From positions 121,455 to 185,454 of the forward strand of contig JAMXAG010000004.1 in assembly GCA_024281675.1 (NCBI GenBank): a stretch of DNA of 64,000 nucleotides, read 5' to 3'. The stretch is from Nitrosomonas sp. GTDB taxonomy: Bacteria > Pseudomonadota > Gammaproteobacteria > Burkholderiales > Nitrosomonadaceae. The translations under genes and the position numbers were made by a program. The notes under the pieces were generated by a model. That model made no database searches and was not told where the DNA came from. It saw only the letters and a list, made by a program, of their open reading frames with translations. Shown here piece after piece: positions 19,235 to 27,520 of this stretch (positions within the stretch are counted from its first letter, which is position 1; each line of letters opens with the position of its first letter).

Positions 19235-19269
19235 TTTTCATCTATTTAGGCTCAGTAGATAAAAACGAT

Positions 19270-19305
19270 AACCTAGTCCTGTTTAATAACAAATAGGGCT
19301 GGGTT
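19270..19305. terminator. Bidirectional terminator between convergent genes
   Basis: A 15-base stem with G-U pairs (AACCTAGTCCTGTTT / AAATAGGGCTGGGTT) around a 6-base loop, between the end of the EF-hand-like gene and the end of cobS. It touches the cobS stop codon. Confidence 0.65.
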
Positions 19306-20053
19306 ATTGTGGGTATCCCAGTAGGAGTATTCCTGTCAGTAACACGATTACCTCAGAGAGCTCGACTAACGCACCTGCGGTATCTCCAGTTGTTCCCCCG
19401 ATACGTTTTAACATTATGTGACGCAGAAATAAGAACATCGTAAGGGTTACCAACATTAATACATAACCATTTTGTATGAGCAATGTTGTACACAGCAATA
19501 CCGCTATCACGATCGCGATACACCAGCGACGAGAATGATGAGCGACTAAACAAGCACCTAATCCGATGTTTCTAACATAGTGGGTTGTCAAAAATAATAA
19601 TACCAGCATCGTTCTGGCAAGTATTATGGAAGCTAATAGAATAGCCCACTCACCTGCTTGGATTAGGGTATGCAACGCAGTAATTTTAAGCAACATGACT
19701 AATACGATTGCAACGACACCCATTGGGCCGCAATTGGGGTCTTTCATAATGACTAGCGTTTTATCGTGATCACCCATTCCGCCCACCCAAGCATCAGCAC
19801 TGTCGGAAAGGCCGTCCAAATGTAGTCCACCGGTTAACAAAACCCAGGCAGTGAGCACAATAGCGGCATTTATCCAAGGTGTTGAAAAGCTACTCAATAG
19901 CCACCCTAGACTGATTACGAGCATTCCAATCAGCACACCGACCAATGGATAATAAGCTAAAGAATGGCCGATCTCCTGCTCCGTGGGTTGGCTTTTTAGC
20001 GCCACGGGTATACGGGTCAGGAATTGTAGGGCAATTAAGAAAGGCCTATGCAT
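19304..20053 (-). CDS. cobS: Adenosylcobinamide-GDP ribazoletransferase (cobalamin synthase)
   Basis: 249 residues from MHRPFLIALQFLTRIP, the usual CobS start; a longer frame would begin within cobC. This integral membrane enzyme joins adenosylcobinamide-GDP and alpha-ribazole (phosphate) to make the cobalamin (phosphate). Motif GGLHLDGLSDSADAW (residue about 60) with its acidic metal ligands is intact, and several helices follow. Last gene of the cobalamin operon, overlapping cobC by 8 bases. Confidence 0.95.
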   Translation of the reverse strand: MHRPFLIALQFLTRIPVALKSQPTEQEIGHSLAYYPLVGVLIGMLVISLGWLLSSFSTPWINAAIVLTAWVLLTGGLHLDGLSDSADAWVGGMGDHDKTLVIMKDPNCGPMGVVAIVLVMLLKITALHTLIQAGEWAILLASIILARTMLVLLFLTTHYVRNIGLGACLVAHHSRRWCIAIVIAVLLCTTLLIQNGYVLMLVTLTMFLFLRHIMLKRIGGTTGDTAGALVELSEVIVLLTGILLLGYPQ

Positions 20054-20726
20054 CGGATGTATGATAGGTGACAGCGATATTTGCTGCAGTCTTAGCGATG
20101 CGTACAGAATACCTATCTGCATGATTGATTTTGAAGGCCAATAAATTTTCCAGCGGCTGGCTTTGAATGTGGCAAAGAATGCTGCGAATTACCCCGCTAT
20201 GCGTGACCAGAAGTATCTTTTTACCCGTATGCTGACAGATCAATTCTTGCCATGCGGATAGTACGCGACAGTTAAAACTCAATAGCGGTTCGGCATTCGG
20301 CGGTGTATTGACCAAAGGATTGCTCCAGAAATGCGTGAGTGCATTTGCATCGGTTTGCATTAATTCAGCCGATGATCGATTTTCCCAATCACCGAAATGA
20401 ATTTCCTGGAAATGAGCATTCTCAATTACTGGAATGCTGTTACGTTGTCCAAGTTCGGCTGCAAAAGCAGCGCAACGCTGGAGCGGAGAAGTCACAATAT
20501 ATTGCCATGGGCGCGGATTGGTATCCTGTATTTTGATTGCTTGCCATAGCTGCTGCCATCCTAAAACTGAGAGCGGGTGATTGGTACTGCCGCAATAGCG
20601 GTCACTGTATTGTGTTGCTCCGTGCCGTAATAAATCAATCTCGGTTAGCAAAGTAAGTAGGTTGGCTGATAAAATCGAATCAAATTTTCTCAGAAACCTG
20701 GGCTTCAGTGAAAGTCGCCATTTCAT
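20046..20726 (-). CDS. cobC: Alpha-ribazole phosphatase
   Basis: Histidine-phosphatase superfamily; removes the phosphate from alpha-ribazole-5'-phosphate or cobalamin phosphate. The phosphohistidine motif is DLLRHGAT near residue 32, with a second active-site His in LLVTHSGVIRS. The 226-residue frame begins with about 25 residues overlapping cobT; the real start may be a TTG just before TEIDLLRHG, so the N-terminus is uncertain. Between cobT and cobS in the operon. Confidence 0.88.
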   Translation of the reverse strand: MKWRLSLKPRFLRKFDSILSANLLTLLTEIDLLRHGATQYSDRYCGSTNHPLSVLGWQQLWQAIKIQDTNPRPWQYIVTSPLQRCAAFAAELGQRNSIPVIENAHFQEIHFGDWENRSSAELMQTDANALTHFWSNPLVNTPPNAEPLLSFNCRVLSAWQELICQHTGKKILLVTHSGVIRSILCHIQSQPLENLLAFKINHADRYSVRIAKTAANIAVTYHTSDA

Positions 20727-21744
20727 TATGCAATTGGCAGGCTAATCTGAGCAAGCTGATTGCCACCGCAGCACCGCTACCTTCACCTAAACGCATCTGT
20801 AAATCCAATAGAGGTTGCGCGTTTAGTTTGTCCAGCACCAAACGATGACCTTTTTCCTGTGAAACATGCGAATAAATGAACCAGTGTTGACACCCGGGTT
20901 TGATCGACTCAGCAAGCAACGCAGCGACCGTACTGATAAAACCGTCAATCAATATGGGTATTCCTATTTGTGCGCAGCGTAGGTAAGCGCCTGTCAGCGC
21001 TGCGATTTCAAAGCCACCTAGACGACGTAATGCTTCCAACGGAGAATCGATGTTGTGCTGATGAAGTGCAAGCGCTTCTGAGATGACGCGAGTTTTATGT
21101 GCGATACCTTGTGCATCCAATCCCGTTCCCGACCCAGTGAGTTGTGCCGGGAGAATATTGAGCAAACAACACGCCAAAGCAGTCGCACTGGTGGTATTGC
21201 CAATGCCCATTTCACCGCCGATAAATAATGGGTTAGGGTTATTTTGGATCCGTTCAATGGCATCATGACCTGCATGCATTGCAGTCTCTAATTGGTCCGC
21301 TGTCATGGCAGGCTGATACAAAAAATTCGTTGTGCCAGGACCTAGATTGTAATTTCTGACGATAGGGAGCGCTGAAGTGTCGCTGACTGTGCCTAGATTA
21401 ATGATCTCTAATGTCGCATTCTGTGCTTTGGCCAATACATTAATGGCTGCACCGCTGCGAACAAAATTTTTGATCATTTCAACAGTGACCGATTGCGGAA
21501 AAGCTGAGACATTTTCTGCGGCAATGCCATGATCACCGGCAAATATCGTAATAAAGACTGAGTCGATTGAGGGTTTCTGGGTATGTTGTAACGTTGCCAA
21601 ATGAATGGCTACTGCTTCCAGACGGCCAAGTGATTCCGGAGGCTTTGTCAGTTGCATTTGCCGTTTCCGTGCAAACTGAGTAAATAATTCGTCAGTATCA
21701 GCAATAGGTGTATTAAGCCAATCATCAGCAAGTTTTGGATTCAC
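20680..21744 (-). CDS. cobT: Nicotinate-nucleotide-dimethylbenzimidazole phosphoribosyltransferase
   Basis: 354 residues from a GTG (VNPKLADDWL) placed after AAAAGGAGA; the GTGA overlaps the cobU stop. Activates the lower ligand base to alpha-ribazole phosphate. Visible family motifs: TKPPESLGRLE, FAGDHGIAAENVSAFPQ, GEMGIGNTTSATAL and the C-terminal RLGEGSGAAVAISLLR containing the catalytic glutamate. Length is standard. Confidence 0.95.
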   Translation of the reverse strand: MNPKLADDWLNTPIADTDELFTQFARKRQMQLTKPPESLGRLEAVAIHLATLQHTQKPSIDSVFITIFAGDHGIAAENVSAFPQSVTVEMIKNFVRSGAAINVLAKAQNATLEIINLGTVSDTSALPIVRNYNLGPGTTNFLYQPAMTADQLETAMHAGHDAIERIQNNPNPLFIGGEMGIGNTTSATALACCLLNILPAQLTGSGTGLDAQGIAHKTRVISEALALHQHNIDSPLEALRRLGGFEIAALTGAYLRCAQIGIPILIDGFISTVAALLAESIKPGCQHWFIYSHVSQEKGHRLVLDKLNAQPLLDLQMRLGEGSGAAVAISLLRLACQLHNEMATFTEAQVSEKI

Positions 21745-22277
21745 GGGTGTTCTCCTTTTAACATCAAAGGAAGTCCTGCAACGGTCATAATGACTTGATC
21801 GCAAAGTTGTGCAATGTCTTGATGCAGCTTCCCTGCCTCATCACAATAGCGACGACTTAGCTCACCTAATGGCGTGATGCCGAGATTCGTTTCATTACTT
21901 ACTAAAATGACCCTTCCTGTAAGACTTGGGAGTGTTTCGAGCAAAATCTGCCGTTCCTGATCAAATTGTTCGAGATTGTTTTGCACCAATAGATTGGTTA
22001 ACCATAGTGTGAGGCAATCAATCAGCAAGCAACGGGAAGGTGCAGCATATTGCTGTAAAACTGAAGCCAGTTTGATTGGTTCTTCAATGACTTGCCAGTG
22101 ATCTGGTCGATGAGTTTTGTGCTGCACGATGCGTTGACGCATTTCTTCATCTTCGATGGTTGCGGTAGCAATATAAATCACCGACAATTGAGTTTCGTGT
22201 GCTAAGCGTTCAGCTAGGCGGCTTTTCCCTGATCGGACGCCACCTAAAATCAAGGTTTTTGTGTTTTTCACAAGCAT
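21741..22277 (-). CDS. cobU: Adenosylcobinamide kinase / guanylyltransferase
   Basis: 178 residues. Bifunctional kinase and guanylyltransferase that forms adenosylcobinamide-GDP. P-loop GGVRSGKS at residue 12, LLIDCLTLWLTNLL in the middle and VSNETNLGITPLGELSRRYCDEAGKLHQ near the end are diagnostic. Shares one base with cobO upstream and four with cobT downstream. Confidence 0.96.
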   Translation of the reverse strand: MLVKNTKTLILGGVRSGKSRLAERLAHETQLSVIYIATATIEDEEMRQRIVQHKTHRPDHWQVIEEPIKLASVLQQYAAPSRCLLIDCLTLWLTNLLVQNNLEQFDQERQILLETLPSLTGRVILVSNETNLGITPLGELSRRYCDEAGKLHQDIAQLCDQVIMTVAGLPLMLKGEHP

Positions 22278-22882
22278 TATAAATCAATGCCTTTTTGTGC
22301 TTGAATACCTAGCCGAAAGGCATGTTTAATGTCCTGCATTTCCGTTACCGTATCGGCTACTTCACAAAGTGCATCCGGTGCAGCACGTCCGGTAATAACG
22401 ACATGTTGCATGGTGGGACGGTTTTTCAGGTCATGGATGACCGTCTTAGTATCAAGCCAGCCAAACTTCAAAGGATAGGTTAGTTCATCCAATACGATCA
22501 GATCGAGCGATGGATCACGCAGCATTTCTTGCACGATAGCCCACCCACGTTGTGCTGTAGCCGTATCACGTTCGAGATCTTGCGTATCCCATGTAAAGCC
22601 TTCCCCAAGGACATGCCAAACGATATTGCTTTGCTTACGGAAGAATGCTTCTTCACCAGTATCAGAACGGCCTTTGATGAATTGCGCCACACCAATACGC
22701 ATGCCGTGACCCAAGGCACGTGCGATCATGCCAAATGCCGCAGAGGATTTTCCTTTGCCGTTGCCGGTGTGGACTAGCAACAATCCCTGAGTACGATCAG
22801 CTTTAGCAATCGCAGCATCGACGACTTGTTTTTGTCGCTGCATGCGGTTGCGATGCCGCTCAGAACGAGTTGTGTCAATCAT
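22277..22882 (-). CDS. cobO: Corrinoid adenosyltransferase (CobA/CobO type)
   Basis: 201 residues. Adds the upper adenosyl ligand to Co(I) corrinoids. The P-loop is LVHTGNGKGKSSAAFGM near residue 37; RDPSLDLIVLDELTYPLKFGWLD and VVITGRAAPDALCEVADTVTEM are family blocks. The ATG overlaps the stop of the upstream membrane protein gene (ATGA). Confidence 0.96.
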   Translation of the reverse strand: MIDTTRSERHRNRMQRQKQVVDAAIAKADRTQGLLLVHTGNGKGKSSAAFGMIARALGHGMRIGVAQFIKGRSDTGEEAFFRKQSNIVWHVLGEGFTWDTQDLERDTATAQRGWAIVQEMLRDPSLDLIVLDELTYPLKFGWLDTKTVIHDLKNRPTMQHVVITGRAAPDALCEVADTVTEMQDIKHAFRLGIQAQKGIDL

Positions 22883-23451
22883 TTATGACGAATGTGCGTT
22901 TGTTGCACAATGGTCGTTAGCAAAGTATGCAACACGACGGCAATCGCAATATAGAACATGAAGGATTCCACATAAGAGGGGAAATATTGCGAAAACCTCG
23001 CAGCATATTCATTGAGCGAAGTTTCGGTAAAGCGTCCGGAGAAAAAATAAAATCCTCCACTAGAGAAAAATTCGCAAGCAAGCAATCCGGTAGTCATGCT
23101 GACACCAAGCCAGGTAATGTTATGCCAGGAAAATTGATATTGCTTGGCGTACCAGCGTCCAGCTAACCATAGCGAAGTGTAAGCTGGAATCAGGAACAAA
23201 TAGGCTGGCGTAATACAAAAATCGTTGACACCGCCCCAGGTATAAGCAGCGTAATCCAAGCTCCAGCTGAAAAGGAATAACCCGAGTAAAGGCCAAGCAG
23301 AGCGTAAATAAATACCAGCCAGAAAAAATACGGCCCAAGAGGCATCGGCTAAATTGTGGGTCCAAACTAAATTATAGCCACGGGTGAGGATCATCATAAT
23401 AACCAGTAATAGGCCAATGATGATTTGATTGCGAAGTGATAGCGTCAACAT
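22879..23451 (-). CDS. btuM: BtuM-family cobalamin transporter (solitary ECF S-component-like)
   Basis: 190-residue membrane protein with about six hydrophobic segments. Context (between btuB and cobO in a cobalamin-riboswitch operon) and size fit BtuM, a substrate-binding membrane protein proposed to import cobalamin without a usual ECF module. In the Thiobacillus denitrificans protein, as I recall it, a membrane cysteine near residue 80 binds the cobalt and removes cyanide; here Cys79 lies in DFCITPAYLFLIPAY with Asp66 and Tyr84 around it. I see no BtuC, BtuD or ECF ATPase genes. The family call is a recognition by context and these residues, not a search. Confidence 0.75.
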   Translation of the reverse strand: MLTLSLRNQIIIGLLLVIMMILTRGYNLVWTHNLADASWAVFFLAGIYLRSAWPLLGLFLFSWSLDYAAYTWGGVNDFCITPAYLFLIPAYTSLWLAGRWYAKQYQFSWHNITWLGVSMTTGLLACEFFSSGGFYFFSGRFTETSLNEYAARFSQYFPSYVESFMFYIAIAVVLHTLLTTIVQQTHIRHK

Positions 23452-23463
23452 GTGAGTTCCTTA

Positions 23464-25296
23464 TCAAGGTTGATAACGTACCATGGCGATAAAATTACGC
23501 CCGGGTTGGTTGAAAAACGCAGCGGTTTCATAGCGTTCATTAAATAAATTCTCAATGCGTCCTTGCAGGCGCCAATGCTTGTTAATAATATATTCAGCGC
23601 GCAAGTCGAACTTGATGTAGCTATCCAGTTTTAGGGTATTAGCGATATTGTCGTAGCGTTGTCCTTCAACCAATAATGTGGCGCCAAGCATATAGGGCCC
23701 AAACTGCCGGTCTGCATTGATGCGGAAAGATTGCTCCGCGCGCCGTGGCAATATATTACCGCGATTTAAGTCGTCAGAGCGATTTTGCGTATCCATCAAG
23801 GTCACATTGGTATTGAATATCCATTCCTTGATTTGTCCGTTGATAATACCTTCAAGTCCTCGAATTCGCGCCTGATCAATATTGGCAGTCGTGAATGTTG
23901 TGCTATCAAATGCGATCAGGTGATAAATGTTGTTTTCGAAAAAATTCAGCGACCAGTCCCCAAAGCTTGTTTTGCCGCGCGAACCGAATTCATAGCTGCG
24001 CGAATCTTCGGGGCGCAAATTGGGATTGCTAAAACCGGGAAAGTACAATTCATTGAATGTCGGAGCTTTGAAGGCGCTACCAAAATTGGCCAGTAAACGA
24101 ATATTTTCGGTAAGAGGATAACCCCAACTTGCATTACCGGTGACTCGACTGCCAAATTGCTGGTTATCATCATGACGAATCGATAATAAGAAGTCATGTT
24201 TTGCGATCGTGGCTTGATGTTGCGCAAATACTCCCCAATTGGTTCTGGAATTGACGGTGAAAGCTTCGGTACTACTGACTCGGTCATTTTGGAAATCCAT
24301 GCCGATAGTAAGCCGGTGGTTGGGATTAATGGTGAATTCATTTAATACGGAAACCGTGGTACGCACAGTATTAAAACGGGTCAGAAACGTGCGCCCGAGA
24401 AAATTATCGGAATCTTCGCGGCTTAATCCACCGATTAAACTCACTCGCCAAAAATGAGTGGGTGAATAGCGCGCTGTACCTCCAAAGACTTGTTGCATCA
24501 TCGTTGCTTTGTTGACAAAGCTGCCATCGTATTCGGTCTTTCCAGAAGATTGCGTGAAATTGCCATCAATTTCTAATCCATTCTGGAAGCGATAACCACC
24601 GCGAAAACTACCCGCCACATTACGGTAACCATCGCGATCCGGTTCAAAAGTAAAACATCCTGCTGTGTCGGTGCCGTTGCAAGAATTAAACCCCCGTGTG
24701 CCAATACCGCTTGCGGTTAGATTAAGCCAACCCTGTTGCCAGGAGCGTGACAAACTGGCCGATCCTTCTAGCGTGCCATAAGTACCGCCGCCAAAATTAA
24801 AGCTGGGGGTCAATTTTTCACCACCACCTTTGCGCGTAAAAATATGAATCACGCCACCAATGGCTTCGGAGCCATATAAACTTGAACGCGGGCCGCGCAC
24901 GATTTCAATTCGTTCAATCTGATCGATCGGAATGTTTTCAAACGCGGTCGTGCCAGAAGTCGCCGAACCGACTTTGATATTGTTGATCATGACCAGCACG
25001 TGGTCGGATTCGGCGCCACGCATAAAAACATCCGTAAATTTACCGGCGCCGCCACTGTTAGAAATACTGATGCCTGGCAAACCACGAAACAAATCTTGTA
25101 TCGAGCGTACTTGTTGGCGTTCGATATCTTCGCGAGTGATTACGGTCATCGAAGCTAATGATGCATCGGCCGTTTGTGGTGTTCGCGTGGCAGTTATCAC
25201 CACAGGCTTTTCTTGCGTGACATTATTATTTGCAGATAAATCAGTCAAGATACTAAGCCCCAGTATCATACCCACACTATAACGAATTTGAAGCAT
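23464..25296 (-). CDS. btuB: TonB-dependent cobalamin receptor
   Basis: 610-residue outer-membrane receptor. Signal peptide (MLQIRYSVGMILGLSILTDLSA), TonB-box-like KPVVITATRT, plug domain with DLFRGLPGISISNSGG and VLVMINNIKVG, then IEIVRGPRSSLYGSEAIGGVIHIFTRKGG and a beta-barrel with DRDGYRN and a C-terminal strand ending NFIAMVRYQP. Two cysteines in the barrel (GTDTAGCF) are as in BtuB-like receptors. RBS AAAGGAAA precedes. First gene of the operon, under a cobalamin riboswitch. Confidence 0.95.
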   Translation of the reverse strand: MLQIRYSVGMILGLSILTDLSANNNVTQEKPVVITATRTPQTADASLASMTVITREDIERQQVRSIQDLFRGLPGISISNSGGAGKFTDVFMRGAESDHVLVMINNIKVGSATSGTTAFENIPIDQIERIEIVRGPRSSLYGSEAIGGVIHIFTRKGGGEKLTPSFNFGGGTYGTLEGSASLSRSWQQGWLNLTASGIGTRGFNSCNGTDTAGCFTFEPDRDGYRNVAGSFRGGYRFQNGLEIDGNFTQSSGKTEYDGSFVNKATMMQQVFGGTARYSPTHFWRVSLIGGLSREDSDNFLGRTFLTRFNTVRTTVSVLNEFTINPNHRLTIGMDFQNDRVSSTEAFTVNSRTNWGVFAQHQATIAKHDFLLSIRHDDNQQFGSRVTGNASWGYPLTENIRLLANFGSAFKAPTFNELYFPGFSNPNLRPEDSRSYEFGSRGKTSFGDWSLNFFENNIYHLIAFDSTTFTTANIDQARIRGLEGIINGQIKEWIFNTNVTLMDTQNRSDDLNRGNILPRRAEQSFRINADRQFGPYMLGATLLVEGQRYDNIANTLKLDSYIKFDLRAEYIINKHWRLQGRIENLFNERYETAAFFNQPGRNFIAMVRYQP

Positions 25297-25459
25297 TTAG
25301 GATTTCCTTTGTGCACACCCGCACACAGTTAAAAATTAAAAAGCTGGGATGTGAAAAGGAAATGGAAAAAGACAAAAACGAACGACGCACTCCATGGTAT
25401 GGATATACGATCACACATTTAATGCCTTCGATTGCCCTCCGCAATACCGCAGTCATATT

Positions 25460-25659
25460 GGCTTCGGGCCGGTCTCCGGACTGATGAGTGGAATATCCCA
25501 ATCTGCGCCTTCCCATGTAACAACACAGTGGCGTGATGCAGATTGTTGGCTCATTTACCGTTGCGGGGGCAGTGCTGGCTTTGTTGCTGATCGATGATTT
25601 CGGTCGGCACGCACCAGCTTCCCGTTTAACCTTCAAAATGGATAATCTTGAAGGCACCT
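25460..25659 (-). promoter_or_regulatory. Cobalamin (AdoCbl) riboswitch
   Basis: Read on the minus strand the conserved segments occur in order: GGTGCC, ACGGGAA, GGTG, CACTGCCCCCGCAACGGTAA (the near-invariant core), GCCACTG, GGGAAGGC and GGAGACCGGCC. The 3' end lies about 160 bases before btuB. It would shut off btuB and the downstream cob genes when adenosylcobalamin is plentiful. Confidence 0.97.
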
Positions 25660-26080
25660 GAAGCAAGGTCTCGAAGGCTACAGAAATGATTTTAGTGTGT
25701 CAAGTAAAGAAGAATTGCAAGATACATCTGACTTAATAGATTATAGACTATAACAATTATATCAAAGAGTTAATCAATTACTCTTATTGCTGCTTATTGT
25801 GGTTTTTGCTGGTTTTTTATCTTTGAGTTTCCCACTAGTGCCCTGCAGAATCCAGTCATGTAACAGTCAGGTTAACAATTGAATTTAATAATATCTGATT
25901 TGTACTATCAATCTCTATAATATTTTTCTATAAGAATTAACCACAAAAGCCATGAAAGGGTTAAGAGGTACCTCATTTATCATTACATTTGACAATCGAG
26001 CCAGCTTTCAGTACATTCTAACCTTGTTGAAAAGGCGGTTTATTTTTTTCTATACCCAATTTAATAAGGGAATTAATGTA
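25660..26080. other. Spacer upstream of the riboswitch
   Basis: AT-rich. It should hold the btuB operon promoter on the minus strand and the promoter of the small lipoprotein on the plus strand. No further gene or repeat recognised. Confidence 0.4.
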
Positions 26081-26248
26081 ATGAAATCGTTATATTTGGT
26101 TGCGTTTTTAATGGTATTGTTTTTAACTGGTTGCTTTGGTGACATTGATATGAGTGCCACAGGCGTTGGAGAGAATTGTGAGTTTGGATTAGACGGTAAC
26201 GGCAACTGCCTAAAAGAAGGGGCTTCTGGTATCCCTCCGAAGCATTAA
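26081..26248 (+). CDS. Small lipoprotein, unknown
   Basis: 55 residues. Signal peptide with lipobox LTGC (MKSLYLVAFLMVLFLTGCFGD), then a short Gly/Asn-rich tail containing two more cysteines (GENCEFGLDGNGNC). Start chosen at the ATG preceded by TAAGGGAA; a longer frame upstream has no RBS and would bury the signal peptide. Function unknown. Followed by a strong hairpin. Confidence 0.7.
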   Translation: MKSLYLVAFLMVLFLTGCFGDIDMSATGVGENCEFGLDGNGNCLKEGASGIPPKH

Positions 26249-26266
26249 TCCAAAAACAATAAGCAA

Positions 26267-26287
26267 CCCCGTGGCAAGACCACGGGG
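26267..26287 (+). terminator. Hairpin after the small lipoprotein gene
   Basis: CCCCGTGG-CAAGA-CCACGGGG, a perfect 8-base GC-rich stem, 18 bases after the stop codon. No T run follows, so it may be a stabilising 3' hairpin or an imperfect terminator. Confidence 0.65.
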
Positions 26288-26434
26288 AATCGCAAGTTGA
26301 ATAAATCAAAATTTGACCAAAGTCTCCATTCCCTCGTTAATTTTTTAGATTTTTATAGAAAGTGGCATGCCTAGATCGGTCATTCTGTTAAGTGCAGACG
26401 CACTAATCCATGTTTCCGTTTTTTGCTGTTGGAG

Positions 26435-26501
26435 TGTCAATGGCGGAGTAAAAAGGCACCAAATAACGCACGAAGAGTGTACCAATTAGGTTAATAAAAA
26501 A
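26435..26501. repeat. Solo left end of the IS21-family element found at 38254
   Basis: Starts TGTCAATGGCGGAGTAAAAA and continues for about 65 bases nearly identical to 38254-38320. No transposase gene accompanies it, so it is a remnant of a deleted or recombined copy. Confidence 0.85.
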
Positions 26502-26584
26502 GTGACCTTGCCCCGGTAATTCGTACATCTTAACGCGCTTATTATACGATTTTTCCCAACTGTGCCACAAACCAGTTTTGCTCA

Positions 26585-26790
26585 AACTTCATTGAACTGA
26601 TGTAATTCCGTGTCGAATGTAATCTTTTGTGATTGTAGTAGTTAAGCCAATCAATCACTTCATCTATTGCCTGACGGCGTGTTTCAAATCGCATTCTATA
26701 CAATCTGCCGATCCCCATAGGCTTTCAATGGGAGCATTATCCCAACAGTTTCCTTTTCTGCTTTCATTTCTTCGTCTCCTTAACCTGTAT
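26585..26790 (-). pseudogene. IS3-family transposase C-terminal relic
   Basis: Minus-strand frame reads RKGNCWDNAPIESLWGSADC, the conserved DDE-third-residue region of IS3-family OrfB, then decays through a stop codon. Only this C-terminal portion is left. Confidence 0.7.
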
Positions 26791-26814
26791 AGTGTAACCT
26801 TAGTTAAGAAATAC

Positions 26815-27303
26815 ATTTTTACAGGGCAAGGTCAAAATGTGGCTGAGCTGGAGTGGCCGCAAGTTGATATGCAAAGAAACGTTGCATGGGTACATGCAAG
26901 CCAAGGGAAGGCAAGGAAAAGTATTCATATTTCGCTGAATACAACTGCTATGAAAGTATTAAGAAAATAAATTGGCAAACTTCCGGAAAGAGTATTTACT
27001 TATCGGGGAAAGCCAATTATTCAGGTCAATACTAAAGTATGGTATAGAGCATTGAAACGTGCTGGCATTGAGAATTTCGCTGGCATGATTTGCGGGCATA
27101 CCTGGGTGAGTTGGTTAACTCAAAAAGGCGTTCCGTTAAATGTGATTCAAGAGATGGGGGCTTAAAAGTCAACTGAGATAGTGAAACGTTATGCTCATTT
27201 GGCTCCTGAGCAATTCAGAAAACATGCAATGGTTGTTGATGAACTCCTGAATAACACAATTTTGACACAAGTGTTAAATCAGGAGTCTGGGAATGTTACT
27301 TAA
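26815..27303 (+). pseudogene. Tyrosine integrase C-terminal relic
   Basis: [51 protein letters not shown] and STEIVKRYAHLAPEQFRKHA form the catalytic domain of a phage-type integrase. In-frame stops follow MKVLRK and QEMGA, and the expected RWHDLRHTW box reads AGMICGHTW through two small shifts. Inactive. It ends 14 bases before a tRNA-Thr 3' fragment, so it marks an older integration at the same site. Confidence 0.85.
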
Positions 27304-27316
27304 GTTATTGTTTTAA

Positions 27317-27364
27317 TGGTGCCGACACCAAGAATCGAACTCGGGACCTTCTGATTACAAATCA
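27317..27364 (-). other. tRNA-Thr 3' half, probable attachment site
   Basis: Minus strand reads from an anticodon loop TTTGTAA (anticodon TGT) through GGTCCCGAGTTCGATTC to CACCA. No 5' half of the tRNA is present, so this is not a functional tRNA but the 3' half typically duplicated by tyrosine integrases. The intact integrase at 27521 starts 157 bases away. Confidence 0.8.
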
Positions 27365-27520
27365 CAAATCCCGTGTATTTATCCATATTTATGGAAATTT
27401 ATATAAATACGCAGACCTTTACACAGAATGGCATTAAGGGTAGATTTAGCATTTACGTACATCGATAGAAATGCACTAAAATGCACCCGGAATGTAACCC
27501 CGGCGTAACCCCAATTTGCT

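Noticed and set aside
25277-25666. Reading frames on both strands across the btuB leader
   Set aside because: The sequence is a cobalamin riboswitch with all conserved segments; the frames are chance openings.
27317-27364. Functional tRNA-Thr gene
   Set aside because: Only the 3' half from the anticodon loop is present; D-arm and acceptor 5' strand are missing. The same holds for 50687 and 50867.
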